64,000 nucleotides of DNA from Acuticoccus kalidii (GTDB lineage: Bacteria > Pseudomonadota > Alphaproteobacteria > Rhizobiales > Amorphaceae), in assembly GCF_021556395.1 (NCBI RefSeq), contig NZ_JAKGCS010000015.1, positions 372,001-436,000 of the forward strand, read 5' to 3'. Below the pieces are notes generated by a model, which searched no databases, was not told the DNA's origin, and saw nothing but the letters and a program-made list of their open reading frames with translations. Both the position numbers and the translations under genes were made by a program. This document shows, piece by piece, positions 44,452 to 52,850 of the stretch; position 1 is the stretch's first letter; each line of letters opens with the position of its first letter.

Positions 44452-45584
44452 GCGTTGCCGTGGGCCGCGTTCGCCTCGCCGAGCGCCGGCGCGGGCGAGA
44501 CGTGCCAATGGTCCCCCGAGAAGCGATAGGGCGGGCCCGGAAAGCGGGCCGCCTCACCGTCCGGGCGGGCGAGGGTCTGGAAGAAGTCGCGGAAAGCGAG
44601 CTGCTCGTCGTCGACGAGCTCACCGATGCGGCTCACCGGCCCGAGAACGATCCGCCGGGCGATCGCCTGCTCGGTGAGGTGCTGCTTGGTGTGCCCGGCG
44701 GTGAACGCCTCGAACGCCTCGCGAAAGGCCTGCCGCGCCTCGCTAGTGGTGCGCCAGGCGCGATCCTGCCAACGCTCTTCGGAGAGGGTGACGGCCGAGG
44801 GGTGGCCCTCTTCGGCCAGCATGGCGACGAGGGATTTCCACGAGGTGCCCAGCGAGAGCGGCGAAGCGAGGAACACCATGCCGTCTTGGCAGCGGAAGAT
44901 GTCCTCCGTGGCGTCGCGCGTGCCTTCGCCGCCGCGCATCGAGATCCGCCGTTCGAGATCCCAGACCTGGATCGCGTTCTGAAGCGAATGGGCGATGCAT
45001 TCGTTGACCGCGACGTCGATCACATGGCCGCGGCCGGTGGCCTCCGCGTCGACGAGGGCGATCGCCGTCACGGTGGCGGTGTAGACGGAGGCCATCATCG
45101 TCGCCTGTCCGCCGGGCAGGCGAAGCGGCGGCTCACCCGGTCGTCCGGACATCCACGTCATGCCGCCCGCCGCCTGGAGGGTGAGGTCGGTGGCGGGTGC
45201 GTCCGCCAGCGGCCCGCCGAGACCGAAGGGCGACACCGCGGTGATGACCGCCTGCGGCGCGAGGGTCACGAGCTCGTGGAGCGCGTCGAACATCGGCCCG
45301 TCGCGCTCCACCAGGATGACGGACGCATCGCGGGCCAGCGCCTCGAAGGCCCGCCGTCCGGCCGCATCGTCGAAGTCGATCTCGACGCTGCGCTTGCTGG
45401 CGTTGAAGAAGGCGAAGCGCTCGGCCGCGCCCGGCCCGCTCTCGTGCCGATCCGCGAGGCCGCCGGGCGGCTCGACGCGGATCACCTCCGCGCCGAGGTC
45501 CGCAAACAACCGCGTGGCGTAGCGTGCGTAATCATGCGCCATGTCGAGGATGCGGACGCCGGTATAGGGGCGTGTCTGTGCCAT
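44448..45584 (-). CDS. CaiB/BaiF (class III) CoA-transferase, copy 2
   Basis: 378 residues. It has the family N-terminus (RILDMAHDYARYATRLFADL; GAEVIRVEPPGG) and the KRSVEIDFDD block. The position of the catalytic Asp is less clear than in copy 1: the corresponding stretch reads GGQATMMASVYTATVTAIAL, so this copy may be a non-catalytic or differently acting subunit. The ATG at 45584 (GGAG five bases upstream) is better than the GTG at 45590. It starts 12 bases after the permease stop. Confidence 0.83.
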   Translation of the reverse strand: MAQTRPYTGVRILDMAHDYARYATRLFADLGAEVIRVEPPGGLADRHESGPGAAERFAFFNASKRSVEIDFDDAAGRRAFEALARDASVILVERDGPMFDALHELVTLAPQAVITAVSPFGLGGPLADAPATDLTLQAAGGMTWMSGRPGEPPLRLPGGQATMMASVYTATVTAIALVDAEATGRGHVIDVAVNECIAHSLQNAIQVWDLERRISMRGGEGTRDATEDIFRCQDGMVFLASPLSLGTSWKSLVAMLAEEGHPSAVTLSEERWQDRAWRTTSEARQAFREAFEAFTAGHTKQHLTEQAIARRIVLGPVSRIGELVDDEQLAFRDFFQTLARPDGEAARFPGPPYRFSGDHWHVSPAPALGEANAAHGNA

Positions 45585-45596
45585 GTTCACTCCGGT

Positions 45597-47522
45597 TTAG
45601 GTCTCGGCCGCGCGCTGCACGCCGAAGTGGACCGTGGATTTGCGGTGGTCGGCGAGATTGAGGGCGTAGGCGACCACGAGGATCACCGCGCCGCCGACGC
45701 TGAGGATGAGGTGGGGGTAGAGCAAGGCGGCCCCGCCGACGGCGAAGAGCACGCGCTGTAAGGGGCTCGTCCGGGTGACCGCCCATCCTTCGAGTGCCGC
45801 GGAGAAGGCGACGACGCCGACGAGCGCGGTGCTCACATAGAGGAGGAACGTCCCGTTGATGCCGTTGAGGCCGATCAGGTTCGGGTAGTAGGCGAACATG
45901 AACGGCACCAGCCAGGCGACGAAGCCGAGCCGCATCGCGATCCAGGCGACGCGCAGCGCCGGCGCCTTCGCGACCCCCGCGGCGGCGAAGATCACGACCG
46001 CCACGGGTGGCGAGAGGCCGGACAGCACCGCGTAGTAGAAGATGAACAGGTGCGCGACGACGACGGGAATGCCGAAGTCGATTAGCACCGGCGCCACCAG
46101 CGACGCGACGATGACATAGGCCCCGACCGTCACGACGCCCATACCGACGATGATCGCGATGACGGCACACATGACGAGCGTCAGGAACATCGAGCCGCCG
46201 GCGACGGCGGTGATCAGCGTCGCGAGCCGCGCACCGAGCCCGGTGAGGAGGAGCATCCCGACGACGATGCCGGCGAGGGCAAGCGCCACCGCGATCGCGC
46301 CGAGGGTCGACGCCGATTCGCGGGCGAACGCCTCGACCCGCGGCATCGTCGCCAACCGGGTCCGGGGATAGAGCTGCGTCCCGATCAACATGATGATGAA
46401 GGCGACGGAGATCGCGTAATCGATCGAGAATTTGAGGACGAGGAGCGTCACCAGCACCACGATCGGCACGAAGAGCAGAAGGCTGCGCAGCGCGTTACCG
46501 GCGACCGTCAGCCGCTCCTCGCCCTCGTCCGGCGGAACCTCCGACTTGATCGGCACGCGGCAGGAGCGGAAATGCACCTGCGCGAAGAGGCTGCCATAAT
46601 AAAGGAGCGCCGGAACGAGGCAGTAGGCCGCGATCAGGATGAACGGCGTGTTGGTGTACTCCGCCATCAGGAACGCCGACGCGCCGAGAAGCGGCGGCAC
46701 GAACTGACTGCCGGTCGAGGCGACGGCCTCGACGCCGGCCGCAAAAGACGGCGAGTAGCCCGCGCGCCGCATCAGGGGAATGGTGATCGTCCCGGTCGTG
46801 AGGACGTTGGTGATCCCGCTGCCCGTCACCATGCCCATGAGGGCGCTGCCGACGACGGAGACCTTGCCCGGCCCGCCCCTCGCATTGCCGCACAGCGCGA
46901 AGGTGAGGTTGAGGAGATAGTTGCCGACCCCGGAGACGGTGAGCAGCGCCGTAAAGAACACGAAGACGGTGACGAACCCCGCCGCGAAGCCGAGCGGCGT
47001 GCCGAATATCCCGTCAAAGCCCAGCACCGTGACCTTGAGCGCGTTTTCCCAGCTCACCCCCGCATGGTTCAGGATACCGGGGATGTAGTTGCCGTAGACC
47101 GCATAAAGGACGAAGACGGTGACGACGAAGATGAGCGGCAGTGCCGTCGTCCGGCGGGCCGCCTCGAAGACGCAGAGCACCAGGAGAACGGCGAGGAATC
47201 GCTCTTTCGGCGACAGATAGGAGAAGAACAGCATGTCCTCCCACTGCGTCGCCAGATAGATCGTCGGGACCGCCATCAGCGCGATGACCGCGACGTTGAA
47301 TATCGTCTCGGCCCGCGAGCGCTCGCGAAAGATGCCGGACGGATAGACGAGAATGACGCACGCCACCGCCGCGAACAGGAAAAGCGGCCGGTGGACGTAG
47401 GCGTTGAAGGCACCGAAAAAGGCGGAATAAAGCGCTGTACCGAGCACCACCGCGCCGATGACCACGACGGCGATGCGTTGAACGAACAGGTGTAACGGCT
47501 GCGCTGTCGCTGGCGCGTGCAT
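45597..47522 (-). CDS. TRAP transporter fused permease (4TM/12TM type)
   Basis: 641 residues, about 16-18 membrane segments, combining the small and large permeases as in TAXI-TRAP systems. Family motifs: GSALMGMVTGSGITNVLTTG near 225, STGSQFVPPLLGASAFLMAEY near 275 and a second half with SPPVAVVIFAAAGVAK. The ATG at 47522 has a GAGGAG site upstream. It takes up the substrate delivered by the TAXI protein encoded 65 bases upstream. Confidence 0.92.
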   Translation of the reverse strand: MHAPATAQPLHLFVQRIAVVVIGAVVLGTALYSAFFGAFNAYVHRPLFLFAAVACVILVYPSGIFRERSRAETIFNVAVIALMAVPTIYLATQWEDMLFFSYLSPKERFLAVLLVLCVFEAARRTTALPLIFVVTVFVLYAVYGNYIPGILNHAGVSWENALKVTVLGFDGIFGTPLGFAAGFVTVFVFFTALLTVSGVGNYLLNLTFALCGNARGGPGKVSVVGSALMGMVTGSGITNVLTTGTITIPLMRRAGYSPSFAAGVEAVASTGSQFVPPLLGASAFLMAEYTNTPFILIAAYCLVPALLYYGSLFAQVHFRSCRVPIKSEVPPDEGEERLTVAGNALRSLLLFVPIVVLVTLLVLKFSIDYAISVAFIIMLIGTQLYPRTRLATMPRVEAFARESASTLGAIAVALALAGIVVGMLLLTGLGARLATLITAVAGGSMFLTLVMCAVIAIIVGMGVVTVGAYVIVASLVAPVLIDFGIPVVVAHLFIFYYAVLSGLSPPVAVVIFAAAGVAKAPALRVAWIAMRLGFVAWLVPFMFAYYPNLIGLNGINGTFLLYVSTALVGVVAFSAALEGWAVTRTSPLQRVLFAVGGAALLYPHLILSVGGAVILVVAYALNLADHRKSTVHFGVQRAAET

Positions 47523-47587
47523 GGGCGACACTCCTCAGCAGAACGGGCGGAAAGGAGGCGCCACGGAATGGCGCCTCGGCTCGATGG

Positions 47588-48634
47588 TCAGTCGCCGATG
47601 CGTTCGGCCCACTCTTTCGCGCCAGGCACGTCGTGCTCGAGGTAGTAGCGAAGCGCACCCGGATGCGGCGGCACCGTTGCGCCCTTCAAGGCATCCTCCA
47701 ACTTGGCGACCCGGAACGCCGGGTGCGCGTTGCGCAGGATGTCGATATTCTCCCAGACGGTCTTCGTCAGGTCGTAGGCGAGGTCGTCGGGAAGATCTTC
47801 GTGCAGCGTCGCGTAGACGCCGTGGAAGAAGGCGACTCCCGGCTCCGGCACGGTGATGTTCGGATACGCGTCCTTGGGAAATTCCTGCGCATAGACGGGA
47901 AAGACCGCTTCGACCGCCTCGATCTTCTCGGGATCGGGCTGAAGGAGGACGATGTTCTGCCGGGTGGAGAGTTCGGTGACGGCGCCGCTGCCGAGCGCGC
48001 GGCTGGCGGACAGCCCGTCGATCGTCCCGTTGCCGAGCTGCTCGATCGACTGGGACGTGTTGTAGGGTTTCACGTCGATATCCTCGAAGGCGTCGACACC
48101 GTGGGCGTCGAGGAGCGCGTGGAGGAAGGCGAACGCCTGGTCCCAACGCTCCGGCCGGTCCGGCGACACGGTCACGACCGGCCCGCCGATCGCGAGGCCG
48201 GAATCCTTCAGACCCTCGACCGAGGTGATGCCGTGCCGTTCGAGAACGAAGACGTTGTAGGCGGCTTCCTGCGCGAAGAACCATGTCCGCACAGGGATCT
48301 TTCGGCCGGTGAACGAGCCGGTCCCCTCATAGCCGGTCTGCAGGTCGTAGCTGACGTGCATGCCGCCGGCCCGTTCGCCGCGCATCATCTGCGGGAACAC
48401 TTCCATTGCCGAGCCGGGGCTGACCGTCGCGGTGGCGCGGACGTTCGGCATTTCCTGGCTGATCATCGCCGCCAGCGCCGACATGCCGGCGAAATAGGTG
48501 CCGGTCGCACTGGCCGAGCCGAACACGAGCTCCCAGTTGTCGCCGGATTTCATCTGCTCGACGGATTGCGCGTTGGCCCCCGCGATCGAGGTGCCCATCA
48601 ACAGCGCGAACGCGAGTCCTCGGATCCTACGCAT
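47588..48634 (-). CDS. TAXI-family TRAP substrate-binding protein
   Basis: 348 residues. A signal peptide (residues 1-22, ending AGANAQ) follows a strong SD (GGAGG). The mature protein starts with LVFGSASATGTYFAGMSALA, the TAXI pattern. It is the first gene of the ten-gene operon. TAXI proteins bind carboxylates such as glutamate or 2-oxoglutarate in known cases; the ligand here is unknown. Confidence 0.92.
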   Translation of the reverse strand: MRRIRGLAFALLMGTSIAGANAQSVEQMKSGDNWELVFGSASATGTYFAGMSALAAMISQEMPNVRATATVSPGSAMEVFPQMMRGERAGGMHVSYDLQTGYEGTGSFTGRKIPVRTWFFAQEAAYNVFVLERHGITSVEGLKDSGLAIGGPVVTVSPDRPERWDQAFAFLHALLDAHGVDAFEDIDVKPYNTSQSIEQLGNGTIDGLSASRALGSGAVTELSTRQNIVLLQPDPEKIEAVEAVFPVYAQEFPKDAYPNITVPEPGVAFFHGVYATLHEDLPDDLAYDLTKTVWENIDILRNAHPAFRVAKLEDALKGATVPPHPGALRYYLEHDVPGAKEWAERIGD

Positions 48635-48685
48635 CGTTTCCTCCCTCGCCGCAATTCAATCTGCGGTCGTCTTTGTGGAGATTCG

Positions 48686-48701
48686 ATATTAGGTATAATA
48701 T
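48686..48701. promoter_or_regulatory. Inverted repeat in the divergent promoter of the catabolic operon
   Basis: ATATTA-GGTA-TAATAT, six-base perfect arms with a four-base spacer, in the 93-base region between the TAXI gene and the divergent SDR gene. It includes TATAAT (48694-48699), a consensus -10 hexamer for the SDR direction. Such a site would let a GntR-type regulator block both promoters. No strong -35 was found. Confidence 0.45.
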
Positions 48702-48727
48702 ATAATGTTAGCAAGAGGGGTTTCGTG

Positions 48728-49471
48728 ATGGATCGAACGAACGGCGTTCTCGTGGTGACGGGTGCATCGCGGGGGATCGGCGCGGCCACCGCACGGCGGG
48801 CGGCCGCACGCGGCTGGCGCGTATGCGTCAACTATCGCACCGACGCGGCGGCGGCCGAGCGCGTGGTCGCCGCGATCCGCGACGATGGCGGCGACGCGTT
48901 CGAGGTGCGCGCCGACACCGCCGACGAGGCCGCCGTCATCGCCATGTTCGACACCGTGGCCGAGCGCTATGGCCGGATCGACGCCCTCGTCGCGAATGCC
49001 GGCACATACGGCACCGCCCGCCGCGTTGCCGACCTTCCGGTCGCCGAAATGCGCCAGATGCTGGAGACCAACGTGCTCGGGCTCATGATCTGCGCCCGCG
49101 AAGCGGTCCGCCGCATGTCGACGCGCTCGGGCGGCGCCGGCGGGCGGATCGTCACCGTCTCATCGGTCGCCGGGATGAACGGGGGATCGGGCCAGCGCAC
49201 TCATTATGCGGCCTCGAAGGGCGCGGTGAACGCCTTCACCCTCGGCCTCGCCAAGGAGGTCGCCGGTGAGGGCATCAACGTGAACACCGTCTCGCCGGGG
49301 CTGACATGGACCGACATGAACCCGCCCGGCCGCCTCGAGGCGATTGAGCACACGGTTCCGATCGGCCGGGCCGCGCAGCCGGAGGAGATCGCCGCCGGCA
49401 TCGTCTGGCTGTTGTCGGACGAGGCGAGCTATTGCGTGGGCGCGAACCTCACGATGTCCGGCGGGCGCTAA
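48728..49471 (+). CDS. SDR-family oxidoreductase divergent from the catabolic operon
   Basis: 247 residues, FabG-like SDR: TGASRGIG cofactor motif, NAGTYG, catalytic Ser in SSVAG, and YAASK at about 160-164. The ATG at 48728 follows GAGGGG; the GTG at 48725 is adjacent. The frame to 47633 is a shadow of the TAXI gene. Because it shares the promoter region with the operon, it probably provides an oxidation or reduction step for the same pathway. Confidence 0.87.
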   Translation: MDRTNGVLVVTGASRGIGAATARRAAARGWRVCVNYRTDAAAAERVVAAIRDDGGDAFEVRADTADEAAVIAMFDTVAERYGRIDALVANAGTYGTARRVADLPVAEMRQMLETNVLGLMICAREAVRRMSTRSGGAGGRIVTVSSVAGMNGGSGQRTHYAASKGAVNAFTLGLAKEVAGEGINVNTVSPGLTWTDMNPPGRLEAIEHTVPIGRAAQPEEIAAGIVWLLSDEASYCVGANLTMSGGR

Positions 49472-49498
49472 GGCGCGCCGGAGATCGCCAGCGCGGGC

Positions 49499-50068
49499 TC
49501 AAACGGCCTTGTCCGCCGTGAGGCCGAGGAAGAAATAGGCCCATCCCGACGTGATCATGTTGATCCCGACGAGGAGGCCGATCGCCCACGCCGCCGAGCT
49601 CGGCAGATGGGCCGCGATCAGGATCCCGGCCGCGACCGAGACGATGCCGGACGCCAACAGCCACCCCCACCCGTCGACCGGCCGCAGGCGGATCGCCATG
49701 GCGCCTTCCAACACGCCCTGGACGATGAACGTCGCACAGATGAAGAGCGTCAGCGTGATGAGGCCGGCCAGCGGAAAGAAGGCGAGCCAGACACCCGCGA
49801 GGACGTAGAGCACGCCGACGAGGAGATCGAGAAAGAACGCGCTCCATTTCTGCGTCGAGAAGGCGTGGACGACCTGGACGATGCCGCCGACGAGGAAGAG
49901 CCAGCCGATGAAGATCTTCGTCGCGATGGTGGTCACGAACGGAAAGATCAACGCGACCACGCCCAACACGATGAGGACGAGCCCCAGCGTGACGAACCAT
50001 GTGCGGTGCGCCGCAACGGCGCTCTCCACCATGGGGACTGCGGAACGGGATACCGTTTGCTGTGACAT
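49499..50068 (-). CDS. HdeD-family (DUF308) membrane protein
   Basis: 189 residues with six membrane segments and the pattern FVTLGLVLIVLGVVALIFP near residues 25-43 and the repeat LLASGIVSVAAGILI. HdeD is linked to acid resistance in E. coli, but the family is broad and the mechanism unknown. It is convergent with the SDR gene. Confidence 0.85.
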   Translation of the reverse strand: MSQQTVSRSAVPMVESAVAAHRTWFVTLGLVLIVLGVVALIFPFVTTIATKIFIGWLFLVGGIVQVVHAFSTQKWSAFFLDLLVGVLYVLAGVWLAFFPLAGLITLTLFICATFIVQGVLEGAMAIRLRPVDGWGWLLASGIVSVAAGILIAAHLPSSAAWAIGLLVGINMITSGWAYFFLGLTADKAV

Positions 50069-50272
50069 TGCCGTGCGCTCCGATTAAGGTCCACCTGTCC
50101 GTCAGGATGCGATGTCGGCACCGGGCCGCCTCAACGTCGCCCGGAGCTTGCGATCGAGCGCGATGCCGCGCCGACCGCACGTCGCCCTCGGAACGATCGG
50201 GAAAAACCGAAACGCCGATTTGACATCCATCAACGGCGCGATGGTCGTGGCGCGGAGACCGCGCGGCGGCGC

Positions 50273-51646
50273 TCAGCGGCGCGGCCACACCGGATGATGA
50301 TCGTCGATGACGAAGGCGTGCGCATGGCGGGTCGGAGCGTGGCGATGAAACGACCCGGCGGCGGCCGGGTCCGCCCGGTGATGGCCGTCGCGCGCCACCG
50401 CGTGACTGTGGGCGATCGGCAAATGCTCGTGCTCGACGATCTCCGGGTCGTGCCGCGGCCAGAGCACGAGGGCGGCCGCCGCGCCGACCCCCGCCCCGAC
50501 GGCCAACACGAAGAATGTCGGTCCGAGGCCGATCGCGGCGCCGAGCCACCCGGCCGCCGGATAGGCGGCGAGCCAACAGGCATGGCTCAGCGCGAACTGC
50601 GCCGCGTAGAGGGCCGGCCGGTCTTCCGCGTGGGAGGAGCGGCGCAGGAGCAGCCCCGCCGGCGTCTGGACCAGCGACGCCCCGGCGCCGAGCAGCGCCC
50701 AGACCGCCAGCATCATCCCGAAACTCGGTGACAGACCGGCGAGGACGAGGCCCGCCGGCAAAATCATCGCGCCGAACAGCATCGCCGTCCGCGCCGGGAT
50801 CCGCGCCGCCCCCGCCTCGTCCGGCGCGACGAGCCGCGGCAGCGCCAGCGCGACGATCATCGAGCCGAGACCGTAGGCGGCGAAGGCGAGCGCCACCTCC
50901 CGGTCGCTCCCGCCGAACGCCTCCTTCACGAGGACGACCGTGTTGACGATGACCATGGCCCCGGCCGAGGCCACGGCGAAGGACAGCGCGAGAAGCCCCC
51001 GCAGGCGCGGCGTCGCCAGGTAGATCCAGACGCCGCGGGTCACGCGCTCCCGGAACGGCCGCACCACCGACTGGCGCACCATCGGCAGCGTGACACTCAC
51101 CACCAGCGCCGCCGAGGCGAGAAAGCCGAGCGCGTTGCCGACGAAGAGCCAGTGAAAGCTGATCACCGTGAGGAGCGCCCCGGCGAGCATCGGCGAGACA
51201 AGCGATTCGAGGTCGTAAGCGAGGCGGGAGAGGGACAGAGCGCGCGTATAATCGGCCTCCGATTCCAGGATGTCGGGGATCGTCGCCTGGAAAGTCGGTG
51301 TGAACGCGGCCGAGCACGCCTGAAAGGCGAAGACGAGGACATAGACCTGCCACGTCGCCGTGACGAACGGCAGGAGCAGCACCATCGACGCGCGCGCCAG
51401 ATCGAGCGCCACGAGGAAGATCCGCCGCGGAACGCGCTCGGCGAGTGCCCCGGCGATCGGCGCGATCCCGACATAGGCGACCATCTTGAGCGCGAGCGCC
51501 GTGCCGAGCACCTGCCCCGCGTCACCCTCGGCGAGATCGTAGGCGAGGAGACCGAGCGCGACGGTGGTCAACCCCGTGCCGATGAGGGACAGAACCTGCG
51601 CCGCGAACAGATGGCGATAGGTCGTGTTGCCGAGGATCGAGAGCAT
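50273..51646 (-). CDS. MFS transporter with His-rich C-terminal tail (NreB-like)
   Basis: 457 residues, about 12 membrane segments. The last about 55 residues are rich in His (HEHLP, HSHAV, DGHHR, HRHAP, RHAHAF, DDHHP), as in the nickel exporter NreB. Next to an RcnR/CsoR-type repressor gene and its G/C-run operator, a role in Ni2+/Co2+ efflux is the best reading. The ATG at 51646 has AAGGGG upstream. The tail may bind or sense metal. Other MFS exporters with a similar fold cannot be excluded. Confidence 0.82.
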   Translation of the reverse strand: MLSILGNTTYRHLFAAQVLSLIGTGLTTVALGLLAYDLAEGDAGQVLGTALALKMVAYVGIAPIAGALAERVPRRIFLVALDLARASMVLLLPFVTATWQVYVLVFAFQACSAAFTPTFQATIPDILESEADYTRALSLSRLAYDLESLVSPMLAGALLTVISFHWLFVGNALGFLASAALVVSVTLPMVRQSVVRPFRERVTRGVWIYLATPRLRGLLALSFAVASAGAMVIVNTVVLVKEAFGGSDREVALAFAAYGLGSMIVALALPRLVAPDEAGAARIPARTAMLFGAMILPAGLVLAGLSPSFGMMLAVWALLGAGASLVQTPAGLLLRRSSHAEDRPALYAAQFALSHACWLAAYPAAGWLGAAIGLGPTFFVLAVGAGVGAAAALVLWPRHDPEIVEHEHLPIAHSHAVARDGHHRADPAAAGSFHRHAPTRHAHAFVIDDHHPVWPRR

Positions 51647-51761
51647 GCCTCACCCCTTGGAGCACGATCCGTCCGCAGTCGGTCGGACGCCGGCGTGCTC
51701 GTTTCTCGCTTCCGACGCGGTGTCGCGCCGTCCGAATGGCCGTGACCGGGTCGCGGTCGCG

Positions 51762-52022
51762 CTAGAGATAGCGCGCGATCGCCTTCAACTCGGCGCGGTC
51801 CGCCTCCGCCCCATCGTCGTCGAGGCAATGGTCCATATGGTCGTGAATCAAGGTTCGCTTGGCGTTCGCGATGGCCTTTTCGACGGCGAGGAGCTGCTGG
51901 GCGACCTCCAGGCACGGCCGCGCCGTCTCGATCATCTCGATCACCGCGCGGAGGTGGCCGTCGGCCCGCTTGAGGCGCGCGATCACCGCCGGATGACTCG
52001 CATGGATGTGGGGCGTCGACAT
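51762..52022 (-). CDS. RcnR/CsoR/FrmR-family metal-sensing repressor
   Basis: 86 residues, the family length. Likely metal ligands: N-terminal His residues (MSTPHIHASH), Cys36 in ARPCLEV and the IHDHMDH segment, which resembles RcnR/NreA-type Ni/Co sensors more than copper CsoR. The start at 52022 lies just ten bases from the palindromic operator, so the protein can autoregulate. The efflux gene follows 115 bases downstream. The frame up to 52259 is not conserved. Confidence 0.88.
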   Translation of the reverse strand: MSTPHIHASHPAVIARLKRADGHLRAVIEMIETARPCLEVAQQLLAVEKAIANAKRTLIHDHMDHCLDDDGAEADRAELKAIARYL

Positions 52023-52032
52023 GCGCGGATCG

Positions 52033-52051
52033 TATCCCCCCGGGGGGGATA
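52033..52051. promoter_or_regulatory. C6/G6 palindromic operator of the metal repressor
   Basis: TATCCCCCC (52033-52041) and GGGGGGATA (52043-52051) are perfect nine-base arms around a single G. RcnR- and CsoR-type repressors bind sites with exactly such G/C runs flanked by AT. It lies between the repressor gene and the divergent PaiB-like gene, and could control both. Confidence 0.75.
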
Positions 52052-52167
52052 TGACAAGCCGCCGGACCGCCGCCCGTTCAAATGAGCGCTTGACCCGATC
52101 GGCAATCGGAGGCTGAACCGAGGCGGGCCCGCACGAAGCCCGTTTCGCGCGCCAGAAGGAGCATCCG

Positions 52168-52800
52168 ATGTACACGCCGCCCGCTTTTCGCGATGACGAT
52201 CGAGACAGTCTGCGCGAGACGATCCGCGCGGCGCGCCTTGCGAATTTCGTGACGGCCACCGCCGACGGCCCGCTGGTGACGCCGCTGCCGCTCTTCCTCG
52301 ACGCGAGCGAGGGCGAGCACGGCGTGATCTACGGCCACCTCGCGAAGGCCAATCCGCAGGCCCACACCCCGCCGATCGGCGAGGCCGTCGCCGTCTTCAT
52401 GGGGCCGGACGCCTACATCACGCCATCCTGGTACGCGACGAAGGCCGAAAGCGGGAAGGTCGTGCCGACGTGGAATTATGTCGCCGTCCACGCCCACGGT
52501 CCGGTCGAGTTCTTCGACGATCCCGAGCGGCTCCGCACGGTCGTCACCCGCCTCACGGAGCTGCAAGAAGGCGAGCGGGCCGAGCCTTGGGCGGTCGGCG
52601 ACGCGCCGGATCCGTTCATCGCCGGGCAGCTTCGCGGCATCATCGGCCTGCGCATGACGGTGACGCGCATCGAGGGCAAGCGGAAGATGAGCCAGAACCG
52701 GGTGCCGGCAGATCGCGCCGGCGTGGCGGCGGGGCTCGCGCAGAGCGAGCACCCGTCCGACCGGGCAGTCGCCCCGCTCATCCCGATCGAGCCCGTCTGA
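52168..52800 (+). CDS. FMN-binding negative transcriptional regulator family (PaiB-like)
   Basis: 210 residues, typical of PaiB-like split-barrel flavin proteins: MYTPPAFRDDD start, ANFVTATADGPLVTPLPL near residues 26-43, and SWYATKAESGKVVPTWNY near 91. Proteins of this family bind FMN or heme; the claimed regulatory role comes from Bacillus PaiB. AAGGAG lies upstream of the ATG. It is divergent from the metal repressor. Confidence 0.87.
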   Translation: MYTPPAFRDDDRDSLRETIRAARLANFVTATADGPLVTPLPLFLDASEGEHGVIYGHLAKANPQAHTPPIGEAVAVFMGPDAYITPSWYATKAESGKVVPTWNYVAVHAHGPVEFFDDPERLRTVVTRLTELQEGERAEPWAVGDAPDPFIAGQLRGIIGLRMTVTRIEGKRKMSQNRVPADRAGVAAGLAQSEHPSDRAVAPLIPIEPV

Positions 52801-52802
52801 TC

Positions 52803-52829
52803 GACGCGGCGGCAGAGCGCCGCCGCGTC
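52803..52829. terminator. Bidirectional hairpin between PaiB-like and aspartate-dehydrogenase-like genes
   Basis: GACGCGGCGGC (52803-52813) and GCCGCCGCGTC (52819-52829) form a perfect 11-base stem with a five-base loop, two bases after the PaiB-like stop and 21 before the convergent stop. No T-run, but it is the strongest stem among the convergent junctions I checked. Confidence 0.6.
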
Positions 52830-52850
52830 ACATCGCGTCGCCGCGCCCTC

